From: Isochrysis galbana
Lineage: Eukaryota > Haptophyta > Isochrysidales > Isochrysidaceae
Length of the DNA stretch: 64,000 nt
Assembly: GCA_018136815.1 (NCBI GenBank)
Contig: CM030936.1
Span: forward strand, 3,321,524 to 3,385,523
Direction of reading: 5' to 3'
Shown: piece after piece, positions 8,820 to 20,105 of the stretch
How the letters are laid out: the number at the start of each line of letters is the position of its first letter
Numbering within the stretch: position 1 is the stretch's first letter
Notes under the pieces: generated by a model
What the model saw: only the letters and a program-made list of their open reading frames with translations
Database searches by the model: none
Told to the model about the DNA's origin: nothing
Position numbers and translations under genes: made by a program

Positions 8820-9717
8820 AGTCCTCGGGGCACACCGTTAGGGGGGGCGGGGGGGGGGAAGGGGGGGGGGGGGCATCTCTCTCTGTGGCGGCCGCTTGCG
8901 CTCTTCCTGTTTTCTTCTCTGAGAGGGAGAGTGATAGAGTGAGTTCACACTGCGAGAGAGACACTGCTGCTTCTCGTGGCGGCCGTTGTCTCGAGGCACT
9001 CTCTCGCTCTCGTCTCGTCTCGCTCCCCTCTCTCCCTCTCTCTTCTCTCTCCTCTCTCCTCTCTCCTCTCTCCTCTCTTCTCTCTTCTCTCTTCTCCCTT
9101 CTCTCTTCTCCCTTCTCTCTCCTCTCTCCTCTCTCCTCTCTCCTCTCTTCTCTCTTCTCTCTTCTCCCTTCTCCCTTCTCTCTCCTCTCTCCTCTCTCCT
9201 CTCTCCTCTCTTCTCTCTCCTCTCTTCTCTCTTCTCCCTTCTCTCTCTGTCTTTCCGCACGGGGAGAGAGAGAGATGCTCCAAGAGACGACGACGAAGGA
9301 ATATTGAAGGGGGGTGAGAAGAAGGCGGGGAGAGAGAGAAAGGGAGAGAGAGTGAGTGAGGAAAGAAACGTACTCGCGGTGTGTAGAATCCTGTGAGAGG
9401 CGGCAAACATTCGGAAGGCGAAACGTGCAAGTCGTGTGTGTTCACGAGGGCCAAACAACTCTGTGGGAGGGCATCTTGTATTCGGTGCCGGGGGGGGTGT
9501 CTCCGAGGGTCAGGCTGCTGGAGAGAGGAGAGAGAGAGAGCTGGAGTCTTCACGTGTAGTATCTAGGGAGTACACGAACAGAAGAGATCGTGCGCGCGAT
9601 TTCAAGTGAGAAGTGAGCGCCGTCCTCTCTCACCTTCTAACTCAACAGAAAAAAGGAGGGGAAACTACAGAGGAAGAGCAAGGGAGCTCCTCGCCGTCCC
9701 GGAGCGGGAGGGGGAGG

Positions 9718-9752
<35 letters not shown>

Positions 9753-9798
9753 AGAGAAAGAGAGAGAAAGAGAGAGAGGGAGAGAGAGGGAGAGAGGC
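8820..9798. repeat. Low-complexity upstream region of the Tubby gene
   Basis: G runs (8838-8874), a CTCTCCT/CTCTTCT minisatellite (about 9000-9250) and GA-rich tracts (9500-9550, 9718-9795). The polypurine/polypyrimidine tracts end 3-4 bases before the Tubby start codon and probably form its leader. No other gene seen. Confidence 0.7.
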
Positions 9799-12700
9799 AT
9801 GGCCCTTCAAGTGGCCACTCCCGTCGACGAGGATGCGGAGCTATCTTCAGAGTCCATCTCGCCGTACCACCTGCGCCTTTCTCGCGCGCGCGAGGCCAAC
9901 AACTTCGCGCGTCGCACCTCGGGACCGCTGGGCGCGAGCGAGGGGAAGCTCTCACCGATGATGCTTCGCTCTCCCTCGCAGGTGAGAAAGGGGGGGGGGA
10001 GGGCGGGGAGAGAGAGGGGGGGAGGGAGAGGGGGAGAGAGAGGGAGATGGGCGGGGGGGGGGGGGGGGGCAAGCGGGGAAGGGGCGAAGGCGGGCCTATG
10101 GAGCGGCTGGAGCAGCTGCGCCAGCGTTTAGTTGGTGGGGAGGGTGGAGAGGATGAGGGCATTGCCTGGCTGATGGCGCTGCCGGTTGCCCTTGTGAGTG
10201 GGGTCGGGGAGGGAGGAGCCGCGCGCGTGTGTGGAGGGCCGGAGATGGGTGGGTGGGATGGGGAGTGATGAAGTCAGGGCAGACATCGTCTTGCCAGTCT
10301 GCGGCATGACCATGAGGGATGGAGAGGTGATGGAGATGGGAGGACTCCACCTGCGCCATGATGGCACCTGGCTGCGAGGAACAGGCGAGGATGCTCGCGT
10401 GTTCGGAGAAGGATATTCACAGTCCTCAAGAAGCTCCGCAGTCGGTAGGATGTGGGAGTGCGGAAGCTAAAGGAATGGAGGTGGGGCGGAAGGAGGATGG
10501 TATCTACCTGTGGGGAAGATCGGCTCATTGCCCCGCGGTCTCCACGACGCAAGGGTGCACATGAGGCCCGACTCACACACACGCCGCGAAGACGTTGCTC
10601 GACGGCCAAGGCTCCTTGAGGACGCGAAGCTTGGGAAAGTCTGGCCGATTACGTTGATGCACACAGCCAGCTCATCTCTGGCTCTGGCCCCCCATTGCAG
10701 GTCGAGCACGACCTGAGGGTTCGTCTTTCGAGCACCAAGCTGGGTCAAGGGCCGAAACCGACGCACGACGATCTCAAGGGAGCGTCGCCGCTCCGAACTT
10801 CAGGGCGAGTGGTGGTCGCAACGGAGAGAATAAAGGCATCCGCGGTGCGTGCGCCGACGCGCCGAATCTCGGCCGCGTCCCCCCCCCCCCCCCCATCTCC
10901 AATCTCACGCTACTGTCATTGCTCGCTATCGCTCTACTATCCTGGGCAGGATAAGAATCTTTGATATTTCCCCACGCACCCCACGTAGGCCACCCGCATG
11001 GAGATGGAGGTGGAGCGCAACGAGGAGGGAGATTGCAAGGAGCTGGTGCGCGATGTTACCAACGCTGTTCTGCCGACAAGGAGCGAGCTCGCTGCGCGCG
11101 CGGAGCGCGAACGAGGAGGTGAGCATGTCAATTTGACATGGCGAGGTGCCGCCAGGTCGCAAAATGGCGAGATTCCCGATGCGATCCCAGAGGGTGACGC
11201 CGATGAGTCGGAAGGAGCAGGCAACATGAGCTTGTCGTGGAAGAGTGCCGCCTCCACCAGGAAGGGACTCGTGGACCGGGAACCCGTGGAACACCCCCGG
11301 CCTCCGGTCTCTTCTCGCCGCTCGATGCACGAGCCGGCGAGCTCCACAAGTGCAAGCACGGACGGCTCATCCGAGGACGAGGAGGGCGGGGAAGACGAGG
11401 ACCTCCAACCTGTTAAGAAGGGCCCGCCCATCGGCCCCGCCGGTGCGCAGCTGCGCATCGGGACCGTGGTAAAGGTCACCGGGCTCACCTCCGAGCGGGC
11501 TTCGACACTCAACGGACGGACGGCTTTCATCGTCGCGTATGACGAAGAGAAGGAGCGCTTCCAGCTCAAGATGACGGATGATGGCCAATTGGTCAACCTT
11601 CGTCGCCCCAACTTCATCACTAAGGCCGAAAAGCTGGCCGCGATGGAGAGTGGGATGCCCTCCGAAGAGCGTGCGGCGTCTTTCATGAGCGAGGCGGCGC
11701 CCAAGATCGACGCATGGGTTGCGTTCTCGTCCGCCTTCGCCGCCGGTTCGGAGGAAGGCGTTAAATCGGCGCTGCAAATGCGTGCCGACCCAAATGTGGC
11801 ACTCTCATCGGGCGAGCTTCCACTGGCCGCCGCCGCGGCACGTGGCATGGGCTCTTGCGTCGTGACATTGCTCGCTGCCGGCGTGCAGGTCGATAAGCCC
11901 AATACCGAAGGAGACAGCGCCCTGCACGTGGCCGCTCGCGCCGGCCGAGCTGACATGTGCGAGATGCTCCTTGGCGCGGGCGCTCGGATGACTCGCAACG
12001 TGGCTGGCAAGACACCACTCGAGGTGGCAGCTGGCGAAGCCATTGCCCTCCTACAGCGGTCCGCACGCCACTCCGTCATGTCGATGGAAGACATTGGCGA
12101 CGATGCGGCCGAGGAGCGAAGCGGCGTCGGCATCGCGCCGCGGCCACTAGGGCTTCCCATGTCCGACCGCATCACCGCTATGTTCGGCCGAGGTGAGCCG
12201 GTCGATGTCGGTGAACTCAGTGGCACAGCTGACACAATCTCGGGCTTGCGGCCAGGCGCGGCTGCCGTCGCCGCCCCGCTCCCATTGCCGCCAATGCCAA
12301 TGCCACAGGCGCAACGGCAGCCGCCCTCCATCCCGGCGACCGTTCGCGGAGACACGTCGACGACACTACTTGACGCCAGCCAGCTCTTGCATGCTATCGC
12401 GTTGACGCTGGGCTTCCAAAGGCCCGAGTTCCAGCTCAAGCGGATGCTCACAATCCCAACGTTCCAAAGGCGGCGCGTCTCTTGCGACGTGCTCCGCGTG
12501 GGCGGGCTGGGCAAGTACAAGTGCTTCCTCCGGCTCGGCGACGACCCGAACCAGCGCGTATGCATCTTCGAGGCGTACCGTGCGCGCAAGGGCAAGCTTT
12601 CCAACTCCCACTACTACATCAGCCTTCCCGACGACCCGCGCTTCAACGCAAATGCGGTCTCCTCTGCCAGCAAGGGCGATGAGAAGCGGAAGAGCATGTT

Positions 12701-13503
12701 TCGTCTGCCCATTCGCTCCTCGCGTAGTGACGGTGAGGAGACCAAAATGCCTGGCGAGGACGACCCGGTGGGCCCTGGTTTTTGCGGCAAGGTGCGCTCA
12801 TTTGGGATGACCGGATCGCAGTTCTTGGTCTACGACGAGGGGCACAAGCCGGGAAAGGAGTGGACGACCAACCAGCCCTACGTGCGGCAGCAGCTTGCGG
12901 CAGCATCCTTCCATCGCGGGACGTCACGTCGCGCACCCATGAGCATCCGTGTGATGCTTCCCACTCCCGAGGGCTTTGTGCAGCAAGAGCATGATGTGCG
13001 GCTTGTGAGGAGCACACAGGGAGATCTCCTCAAGGCGCTCGACGCCAAAAGCGTCGAAGATGTGGAGGCGCCTGCCGCCATGGAGGTTCACACACTGGCG
13101 CAGCCGGAGTGGTCCGAGGAGGCGCAGGTGTACCAGCTTGCTTATGAGGTGCGCCGTGTTCAACGTGCACTCGCTGAGCTCTCATGCCCACACACTTTCG
13201 CGGCAGGCGCACAATGTCACCGGCTCGCCACAGCACGAGCATGCCTACTCCTGCCGCCTATTTCTCATTTTGCCTCATGCCACCCCCCCTTGTGCCGCCT
13301 TCTAGGGCCGCGCGTCGTGCATGTCAAATAAGAACGCGCAATTGATCCCCCGTGATCGGAAGGTAGCTCAGCCGGTTTTGCAGGTGGGGAAGCTCCAAAA
13401 GAACCTCTTCAATGTCGACTTCTGTGACTTCATGTCGCCCTACCAGGCCTTCGCCCTTGCGCTAGCTGTGTTTGATCAGTCTTCTGTCCGTCGCCGAATC
13501 TGA
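9799..13503 (+). CDS. Ankyrin-Tubby protein (three exons, about 846 aa)
   Basis: Proposed exons are 9799-9981, 10989-13148 and 13306-13503. All junctions are phase 0 with GT donors and AG acceptors (CAG|GTGAG, TAG|GCC; GAG|GTGCGC, TAG|GGCCGC). Residues about 217-270 look like a small beta-barrel (RIGTVVKVTGL to LVNLRRP). Residues about 304-402 carry ankyrin repeats (GDSALHVAARAGRADMCEML, GKTPLEVAA). The Tubby domain fills about 521-846: KYKCFLRL, YISLPDDP, GKVRSFGMTGSQFLVYD, and after the last intron PVLQVGKLQKNLFNVDF and YQAFALALAVFD. Tubby domains bind phosphoinositides and link membranes to cilia or transcription. The usual C-terminus is replaced by QSSVRRRI. The first intron is 1007 bp, so a missed small exon is possible. 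Confidence 0.8.
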
Positions 13504-13521
13504 CGTAAATTATACTGTGAG

Positions 13522-13881
13522 ATGGTTGATGCTACCAGCATATCTTGTTATTTTGGTTCTTCGAGTTCACCGCTACATTCGTTGTGTGATTGGGGCCAAC
13601 TATTGGCTGCAGGCTCTCGTCATATTCCCCGGGAGCAAATATGGCGCTTCTTCCGGAGATGCGCTCTGTCGGCCCCTCAGCCCACCTCTCGGTCTTTCCA
13701 AACCATCCGCCTTTTTGATGCATATGACGATTACATTGCTGATGCCAAAGAATCGCTTGAACTTGGCGTAATCCCCGCTTACGCTGCGAGCATCTATCCC
13801 CTCTACTATCTATGGCGTGTGCGTGCGATTCAGGCGACAAATACGCTCGTCCATTCTTCCCAGCTTGCTCGGTTTTCATGA
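13522..13881 (+). CDS. Hypothetical ORF downstream of Tubby
   Basis: A 119-residue frame begins 18 bases after the Tubby stop. Its second half (LFDAYDDYIADAKESLELGV, IPAYAASIYPLYYLWRV) looks protein-like. No domain is recognised. It might be an exon of a separate gene, or Tubby 3' UTR. Confidence 0.25.
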   Translation: MVDATSISCYFGSSSSPLHSLCDWGQLLAAGSRHIPREQIWRFFRRCALSAPQPTSRSFQTIRLFDAYDDYIADAKESLELGVIPAYAASIYPLYYLWRVRAIQATNTLVHSSQLARFS

Positions 13882-14316
13882 GTGGAGCATTTTATGCACT
13901 ATCTAGTCAGCAGTCCCAGGGGTGGCCACAACCCCAAGCACCACATCACACAAACACAAAAAAACATCTGAAGATTCAGGCTACTACCGCTAGCTATAAA
14001 AACCACGCACTCACGGTACCGACTCACGCCATCGACTATACCCCAGATCACTCGCACCCTCTACGTCTTTGGTATCGGGGGGGGGGGGGGGGGCGTGCAC
14101 TGCCGACGGGCCAAGCGCAAGGGGCGGGCTGGGGCAGACCTGTTGTTGGGTGTTCCTGTGGCAGACAAACGTAAAACGCCTTCTGAACTATCTTATAGTG
14201 TTCTTGGGGGGTCTCGGCCCCCGCCCTCCGGCGTTTTTTGTCCGCTGCCACACTTTCGCGGTGTTTGACTGTCGCGTGGGGTGTCTTCCCGTTGATATAC
14301 CGTAAATGGGCGGTTG
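13882..14316. other. Intergenic, no gene seen
   Basis: Contains a G run at 14077-14093. Nothing else recognised. Confidence 0.4.
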
Positions 14317-14760
14317 TCTTACCTATTCTCGGGCTGGATCGTGTCGTTTTCTTGTCGTTCTTTTCCCGTCATTCTCTTCGTTCTCCTACGGGCGTGTGCT
14401 GCATGGCGCGCCATGGCCCCCTTCAGGGGGCAGTGGAGGCTGGGGCAGTGCCCCTGTGGCCTCTCCTGCCTCTCCCTCGCTCGCCTCGCTGGCCCTGGAT
14501 GCCCTCCTGGCGGCCTCAGTGGTCTGTGGCTCAGTGGTGAGGGGGGGGGGTCAGTACGAGCGAGGGCCAGTGCAGGCGAGTGCGTGCAGCGCGCGACGCG
14601 CGCTCGGCGAAGGTCTGGGCCAGAGTGGTGTCAGCTCAGCCCCTGCCGGCAGGCAGCAGGCAGGGGCTGAGGTTGAGTTTGCAGGCCCACCCAGGACCCA
14701 GGGGGTGTCTGCGATGGAGAGAGGGGGGCGCGAGGCCCCCATTGGCCTCCTACTTATAAG
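14317..14760 (+). repeat. Repeat B, plus-strand copy
   Basis: A full-looking copy: TCGTGTCGTTTTCTTGTCG at the left, CATGGCGCGCCATGGCCCCC, GGGGCAGTGGAGGCTGGGGC, a GGCAGGGGCTGAGGTTG segment, GGTGTCTGCGATGGAGAG, and a right end CCTCCTACTTATAAG. Other copies: 5490-7545 (interrupted), 15989-16262, 45355-45840, 50985-51470. Mechanism unknown. The right end with variable flanks suggests retroposition. Confidence 0.75.
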
Positions 14761-14859
14761 AATAGTTCCCCAAACCACATCACAAAAGATGCGCAGCGTT
14801 TCACAACCCCCCCCCCCCCTAGTGAGGCGGCAGACTTTTCTGCCTCCCCACATCCCCAC

Positions 14860-15351
14860 ATGCACATACATGTGAAGTGGATACTAGAATTCCCGCTACC
14901 GGAGGAATACACCATAGATGGAGTCACGCCCCTCGACAAGACCGAAGTAAACCACATAACTTTGGCATTACAGAAAATACACAAGAAAACCCTAACCCAA
15001 GCCGGCCCCGCGAGATCGGAGGATAGGCTCCCAGTGGACTCAGACACGTGGAAACACTTAGCCCGTATATACACCTCATCAATGGTCACCACCAGAGACA
15101 CATATATGCACTTCCAACACATAACGCATCGTCGGATTGGCACATACAACCGATACCCGGGCCGATACCCCGAGTGTCGCCTCTCCAAGCAATGGCAATG
15201 GCCGGAGTCATCAACGCATCTAGGTTTATGTCCGGCACTCGACAACATATATATTCGAAACAATACACTATATAAAAAAATAACTGACGCCCCCACATAT
15301 TCCACTGACCAACTTAGTCCCACCACCTCGTCGAGTTCAGCCATCCGCTGA
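14860..15351 (+). pseudogene. LINE ORF2 C-terminal relic
   Basis: Residues DTWKHLARIYTSSM, then HFQHITHRRIGTYNRY and a decayed C-x2-C...H...C knuckle (ESSTHLGLCPA), align with the intact LINE C-termini at 46617-47203 and 58068-58750. One knuckle cysteine position reads Ser. The frame then runs into unrelated sequence. Repeat B is immediately upstream. Confidence 0.7.
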
Positions 15352-15359
15352 GCCCATTG

Positions 15360-15988
15360 GCGGACAAAAAATTCCGTCCTAGAAACTAGGACCACGTCCT
15401 AGAAAATTCTTGGATTTCTAGGACTCTGCACTCTCACTCTGCCGATCATGCCTCTATTATAGCCTATGGTGAGCTTATGAGACATCCCATCACCTGAAGC
15501 AAACCATCTCCACATCCCATTCAACCTTAGCTCTCCCCATGACCAACCAACTTTGCGGAGCTTGTCTTTGCTTACTTTTGCTACCACATTCAGCATGCGG
15601 TGCTGCACTCGGGCGTCCGCTCGCACAGAGGAGTTTTATTTTAGACCTTTTGGAGCAGTAGGCTAGCGGATTGGACACTTAGATGACAAAACCAAGCTTG
15701 GTGGTCACTGAAGGTCTCAAAGAGGGCAGTCAAAGCAACATTTCATCTCCTGGGGACCATGGGTAGAAGAGCTCCCCATTGGGTGGTATCAGCCATTTCT
15801 CCCGTTTCTAGGACAAGCAGCAATTCCGACCAGGTGACCCTTAAACGCGTCACAAAACTTGGTGTTGGCGAGTTCGCGCCGACGTCCGGAGTTCGCTCGC
15901 GGCAACCTTTTGTATTAGTAAATTATACCCCCTCCCCAACTGCAGTACTGCAGTCACCACAGGTACCTGGGGGAACCGGTACAGGTTC
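15360..15988. other. Intergenic with a small hairpin
   Basis: GTCCTAGAAA and TTTCTAGGAC repeats at 15377-15424 form short inverted repeats. No gene seen. Confidence 0.4.
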
Positions 15989-16262
15989 ACCGCTACCGGT
16001 ACCGGTACCTGTGGAACAACTTAGATGCCTGGCGACCAGGGACAGGGGGGGAGTCAGCTCGAGGGCAGGCCCAGCGCGGGCGTGGGAGTGCAGCTCGCGG
16101 CCCGCGCCCACGAAGGGTCTGGGCAGGAATGATGAGTGCCCTGCCTCTGCCGAAGGCCAAAAGGCAGGGGCTGGGGTTGAATGTACGGGCCACCCCCGGG
16201 GGGTGTCCGCAATGGAGAGAGGGGGGCGCGAGGCCCCCATTGACCCCCACTTATAAAAGTAG
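15989..16262 (+). repeat. Repeat B, truncated plus-strand copy
   Basis: Only the right half is present, from GGTACCGGTACCTGTGG through GCAGGGGCTGGGGTTGAATG to CCCCACTTATAAAAGTAGGT. The last 20 bases match the right end of the copy at 45840. Confidence 0.7.
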
Positions 16263-16265
16263 GTT

Positions 16266-16604
16266 GGCACGCAAGGAGGTAAACCAGGCGAGGGGCAAAG
16301 CAGGCGACACAGCTCCCCTCCGGGAAACCCGTCGGGCAAACTCAGACTCTGCCCCCCGGTATGAGCTGAGCATTCACAATCTTGACACAGATCCCCCAAT
16401 GGCCAATGGGCACTGTCGCATCCGTCCGCGATCGACGCTTTTCTTTTAGAAGTCGTCTGCGTTTCTATGCCCCCTCCTTGTAGGCTAGTTACCGTTGGAG
16501 AATCTCTCTACATCCTACATGCGCCTTCTTAGCCCTCGGCTCCTTTGTCGCCTACCTTGTCGCCTGCTTTGCCCCTCTCCTAGTTTACCTCCTTGTGTGC
16601 CCCT
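16266..16604. repeat. Inverted repeat pair around an LTR-like start
   Basis: 16266-16311 and 16557-16604 are about 45-bp inverted copies of each other (GTCGCCTGCTTTGCCCCTC, TTTACCTCCTTG) separated by about 245 bases. The loop contains the LTR2 start at 16414. Confidence 0.6.
16414..16530 (+). repeat. LTR2 fragment (uninterrupted site)
   Basis: Begins TGTCGCATCC and shares GTCGTCTGCGTTTCTATG and CCCTCCTTGTAGGCTAGTTA with 46537-46616. It then continues as 48211-48260 does (CATCCTACATGCGCC against CATCCTACATTCGCC). It therefore shows LTR2 without the LINE insertion found at 46617-48210. Confidence 0.7.
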
Positions 16605-17525
16605 AGCGTTTTTAGGTACTGACTGTCGCGCGTTTAGGGTATCGCCGATCCAAGGAACCAGCCCCTTGTGCGACCCAAATCTTCCCTCAGGTGTTAGCCG
16701 TTAGCCGTTGGATTATTATATCGTGGCCTTAAGACTCAAGACCTTATTTGCTTGAGAGAAGGAGAAGGTCGTGGCTCTTGCCCGAAAACGTAACAATAAA
16801 AAGACTCACACTCACCTCCTCCCCCTCCCGGGGGGACGGGTGGATTGGACTGAGTAGTCGAATTATAGTCAAATCGTGATGCCGCCGTAGTGGCGTCGGT
16901 ACCACTGAATAAGTGGTACAGTGGTATGTTTATATTCAGGGGGTGGAGGGGGGCGGCCGCCGCCTCGCCTGTGCGGCGGAGGGCGGGGGGGGGAGCGGGC
17001 GGGGACTCTGCCGGCCAAAAGCTGAAAGAAGGCACAACCCGGCGGCGCAAAACGTTGAAACCGACGGTCCAGTGAGTCTTTTTGGCCGGTACCCTTCCTT
17101 GTAAGCAGGGTATCTCTCCTACCCCCACCGCCCACCACCACCACCGTAGTCGCTGTCCATGAAGACAAATGACAAAAAAAAAGCGCCCCCCCCCCCCCCT
17201 TCCTTTCCTCGCCTCGCCTCGTCCCGCCCCGCCCCCATCCCTTTTCTCCCTCCCTCCTGGCCTTGTCTGCGGGTGGGAGACCGAGAGCGGCCGGCATCTG
17301 AGCCGGAGCTGCAGTCGCGGCCGCAGTCGGCGATCAGTGGCCAAGCGCCAAAGGGACGCAGCGCATGCGGAACCAGCGCCAGGATCAAGAAGGAAGAAGG
17401 TAAGAGTCGAGCGGAAGAAGGTAGAGTCGAGCGTGTGACTAATGAGGATAGTGGCAGAAAAAGATCCCCGTCATCCTCTTGGCAGCCAACAGCTGATTGG
17501 CAAAGCACAAACGACCGAGCCCGCT
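16605..17525. other. Intergenic, no gene seen
   Basis: Short hairpin GGTACCACTGAATAAGTGGT near 16899 and G/C runs. It lies downstream of the minus-strand gene 17526-20105. Confidence 0.4.
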
Positions 17526-20105
17526 TCACCCAGCATCAGCATCATCTCCATTCGCTCTCGCGCTGGTGCGCGCGTTGATACCTACCGCCCTCGCTCCATC
17601 CTTGCCTCCAACCTCTGAATCTTGGCGCTCGTCGTCGTCCTCGTCCAAAGCGCCTTTCGCCCATGCACCATCGAAAGCCTCACCCAAAGTCGCCGCATCT
17701 GTCGCCCCATTCGGGCCGGCGACGAGGCCTCTCGAGCGCGCCTCGGCACGTCCTTCCGCGGCCGCGATGGCAATGTCAATTGCCGATGGGCGGGCGACAG
17801 ACGGATTGTCACTCCTCGACCCGCCTCGCCGCACCCCGCCGGGAGCGCTCGCCTTCCGCCGCACTTGCCGCGGTGCCTTCTCTCCCCCTTTTGTCATCGC
17901 ATCTTCCTCTCTCTCGGGCGGTGGCGAATTGACCGAGATGTTCAACCTCTTATTCGCGTAGCGCGGATTCGGTGCAGCATCCCAGGCTCTAAGATAGAAC
18001 TTCAGCCGCTCCTCATCAGCCATTTGCTCAACGTCACTGCCCATACCCGCGAACGGCTCGCTCCGGTTCCAAAAAAAAGTGGTATTCTCCAAGCTGCGCG
18101 CAGCCTGCGCGATTAAAAGCGCTCTACGAGGATCAGTCTCCCAGCGGAAGCGGCCGGCCTCTACACCACTCTCGGAATGAAGAAGATCAATGAGCCATGT
18201 AGGGCGCTCCTGCAAACGACGGGTCGGAGAGAAGGCAAGTCTAGCAATAAAGGGTGTTGAAACTAGCTTCTAATTGATGCTCCTAAATGATAACAGGGCT
18301 GAGCAAGACGTTACGCGCGGGGGGGGGGGTCAACGAGGTGTGACTCTGGGCATTAGGAGGCCAATTTCGCCCACTGATTCTCGTGTGCTCACCCTTGCCT
18401 CTACCGATGTTGCCTTATAGTCCTCCTCGGGAATTGCCTGCCGGCTGAAGAAAGATGGGAATGGGTGGCGCAGCTTGGCATCTGAGGGTGTGAGTGGTCG
18501 CGCGGGCGAGGCGGATACCGAAGTGCGCTGGATGAGCTCATCGCCGCCCCAAGGCTTCGCAGAGATGCACAAGAGGTGCATGAGCCATGTGCCAAGGGAG
18601 CCAACTGGCGGTCTATCAGGTAGCAAGCTCGGACGCCAATAGCGTCGAGTCAAGGCCTCAGCGGGAAAGGCATGCCACCAAGTCAAGTACAAAAAGTAGG
18701 CTGCTGCAGCCGAGCGTGCAATCACAGAACTTGGACGACAGCACGTGCCTATGCTGATGATGGCAGCCTGAAGGGGCCGCGCCAGAACGGCAAGTAGAGA
18801 AACAAGCTTCGGAAGCGTCACAGTCGCAAGAATCGCTTCAACAGACGCGGCAGGCTTACCAATGCAGGCCGTGCCCAGGCAACCTGCGCTGACGGCCCCG
18901 CCGATGACGGGGCGCAACGCTCCAGCCGAGTTTGGAGACAGAAGGTTGTTTGCAGCCATGGCGATAGGAGGAGACAAGGCAGCGGGCCAAGAGTGGACTA
19001 GCATGTGGCTCGATGGATAGAAGTTCAGCACTACCCACAGAGCACGGCTTAGTACGGACGCTTCAAGTAGACATAGGGCAGAGGCCAGAAGGCGCCAGAT
19101 GCGCGTCAGGATCTGGCGCGCACGTGGCCCGCGGCCGCGGCGGAGTTCGATGGAGATGTCCTGCCAATACCAGAGCGAGCCTATATACACGGGATGACAA
19201 CGATGTGAGCGAAGAAGAGGGCTGCTCGCCGTGTGTTGGGGCCCATTGACCTATGGGAGCAACCACCTACATCTTTAGGAGTTCTTTGAATCAACGGGCT
19301 GTCTATCCTGGGGCCGCTCGCACTCACCAAACATGAGTAGCCTAGCAAAGAGACCCGTAATCAGTGGCTCAATTGGGTTATGTGTCACGCGGAGAGCGCG
19401 AGAGATGAACACGCCGGAAGCGCACATCAAGTAGGAAACGAGCAGAAGTTCCGGAGCCTGGGGCTGAGGGAGCGATGATCTCAAGCGATCGAGACGGTTA
19501 CCACGAATGTTGATCTCGCCCTCTACGCCTTGTTCGCCCTTTGCGCCTTCAGCGCGTGCAAGGTTGCTTTTTACGCGCATTGCGAGGTACGTCAATGGAA
19601 AGACGAAATGGACCCACCGAGCCCACGAGAGGGCAAGGACGGATGCAGTTGCCGGTGCACGCCAGCCAAAGACAACGGGCAGCAGGAGGGTCGAGCGCAC
19701 GACGGGCTGCACTCGTGCGCGGAAGGCGTCGACCTGCCTGATACGCTGAGCGGTTGGCCAAATGCCATGCACGCGGTGGTTCCACACGTGGTCGGCGCAG
19801 TGTGGATCGAAGCGGTCATCGGACCGGGCGGTCGTCAGTGGCACGCCGCGCGCGCGCATCAACTCCGCCACCGCCTCCATATCCCTCCCCCTCCTCGAGG
19901 CCCTCAGCATGTCCAGCAGCCGAGGCTTGTCGAGCTCGTACGGAGAGCCCTTGCTAAAGAAAGGGTCAAGCGCAGTGTTGGGCGGACTCGGTGCGCCGCC
20001 AGACGACTCCTCCATCCGCACGTCTCCACGTCGCGCCCACAGCCCCTGGCGCAGGCAAGGCAGAGGGCGGAGGGGGGGGGAGAGAGAGAGGACGACCAGC
20101 CACAT
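17526..20105 (-). CDS. Spliced multi-pass membrane protein of unknown function
   Basis: Three exons fit together in phase on the minus strand: 20105-19328, 19180-18393 and 18209-17526. Introns of 147 and 183 bp have GTGAGT...TAG and GTGAGC...CAG ends. The protein is about 749 residues from the ATG at 20105 (MWLVVLSL); a start at 20015 (MEESSGG) is also possible. Near the N-terminus RRGRDMEAVAELMRARGVPL resembles one pentatricopeptide unit. Then come several hydrophobic segments in exons 1 and 2 (STLLLPVVFGWRAPATASVL, LVSLLAVLARPLQAAIISIG). Exon 3 has an aromatic motif (TTFFWNRSEPFAGMGSD) and an acidic, charged tail. I recognise no family. The three exons might belong to more than one gene, but the phase match argues for one. 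Confidence 0.6.

Noticed and set aside
8838-9458. Long Arg/Glu-rich or Ser/Leu-rich frames on both strands
   Set aside because: They are translations of CTCTCCT/GAGAGGA minisatellite and G runs, open in several frames at once.
10937-12604. 555-codon minus-strand frame opposite the Tubby gene
   Set aside because: A shadow frame caused by high GC at third positions; the plus strand has ankyrin and Tubby motifs.
15950-16016. CCACAGGTACC...GGTACCTGTGG as ends of a further MITE
   Set aside because: The arms are short, the loop is about 35 bp and made of GGTACC repeats, and no flanking duplication is visible.
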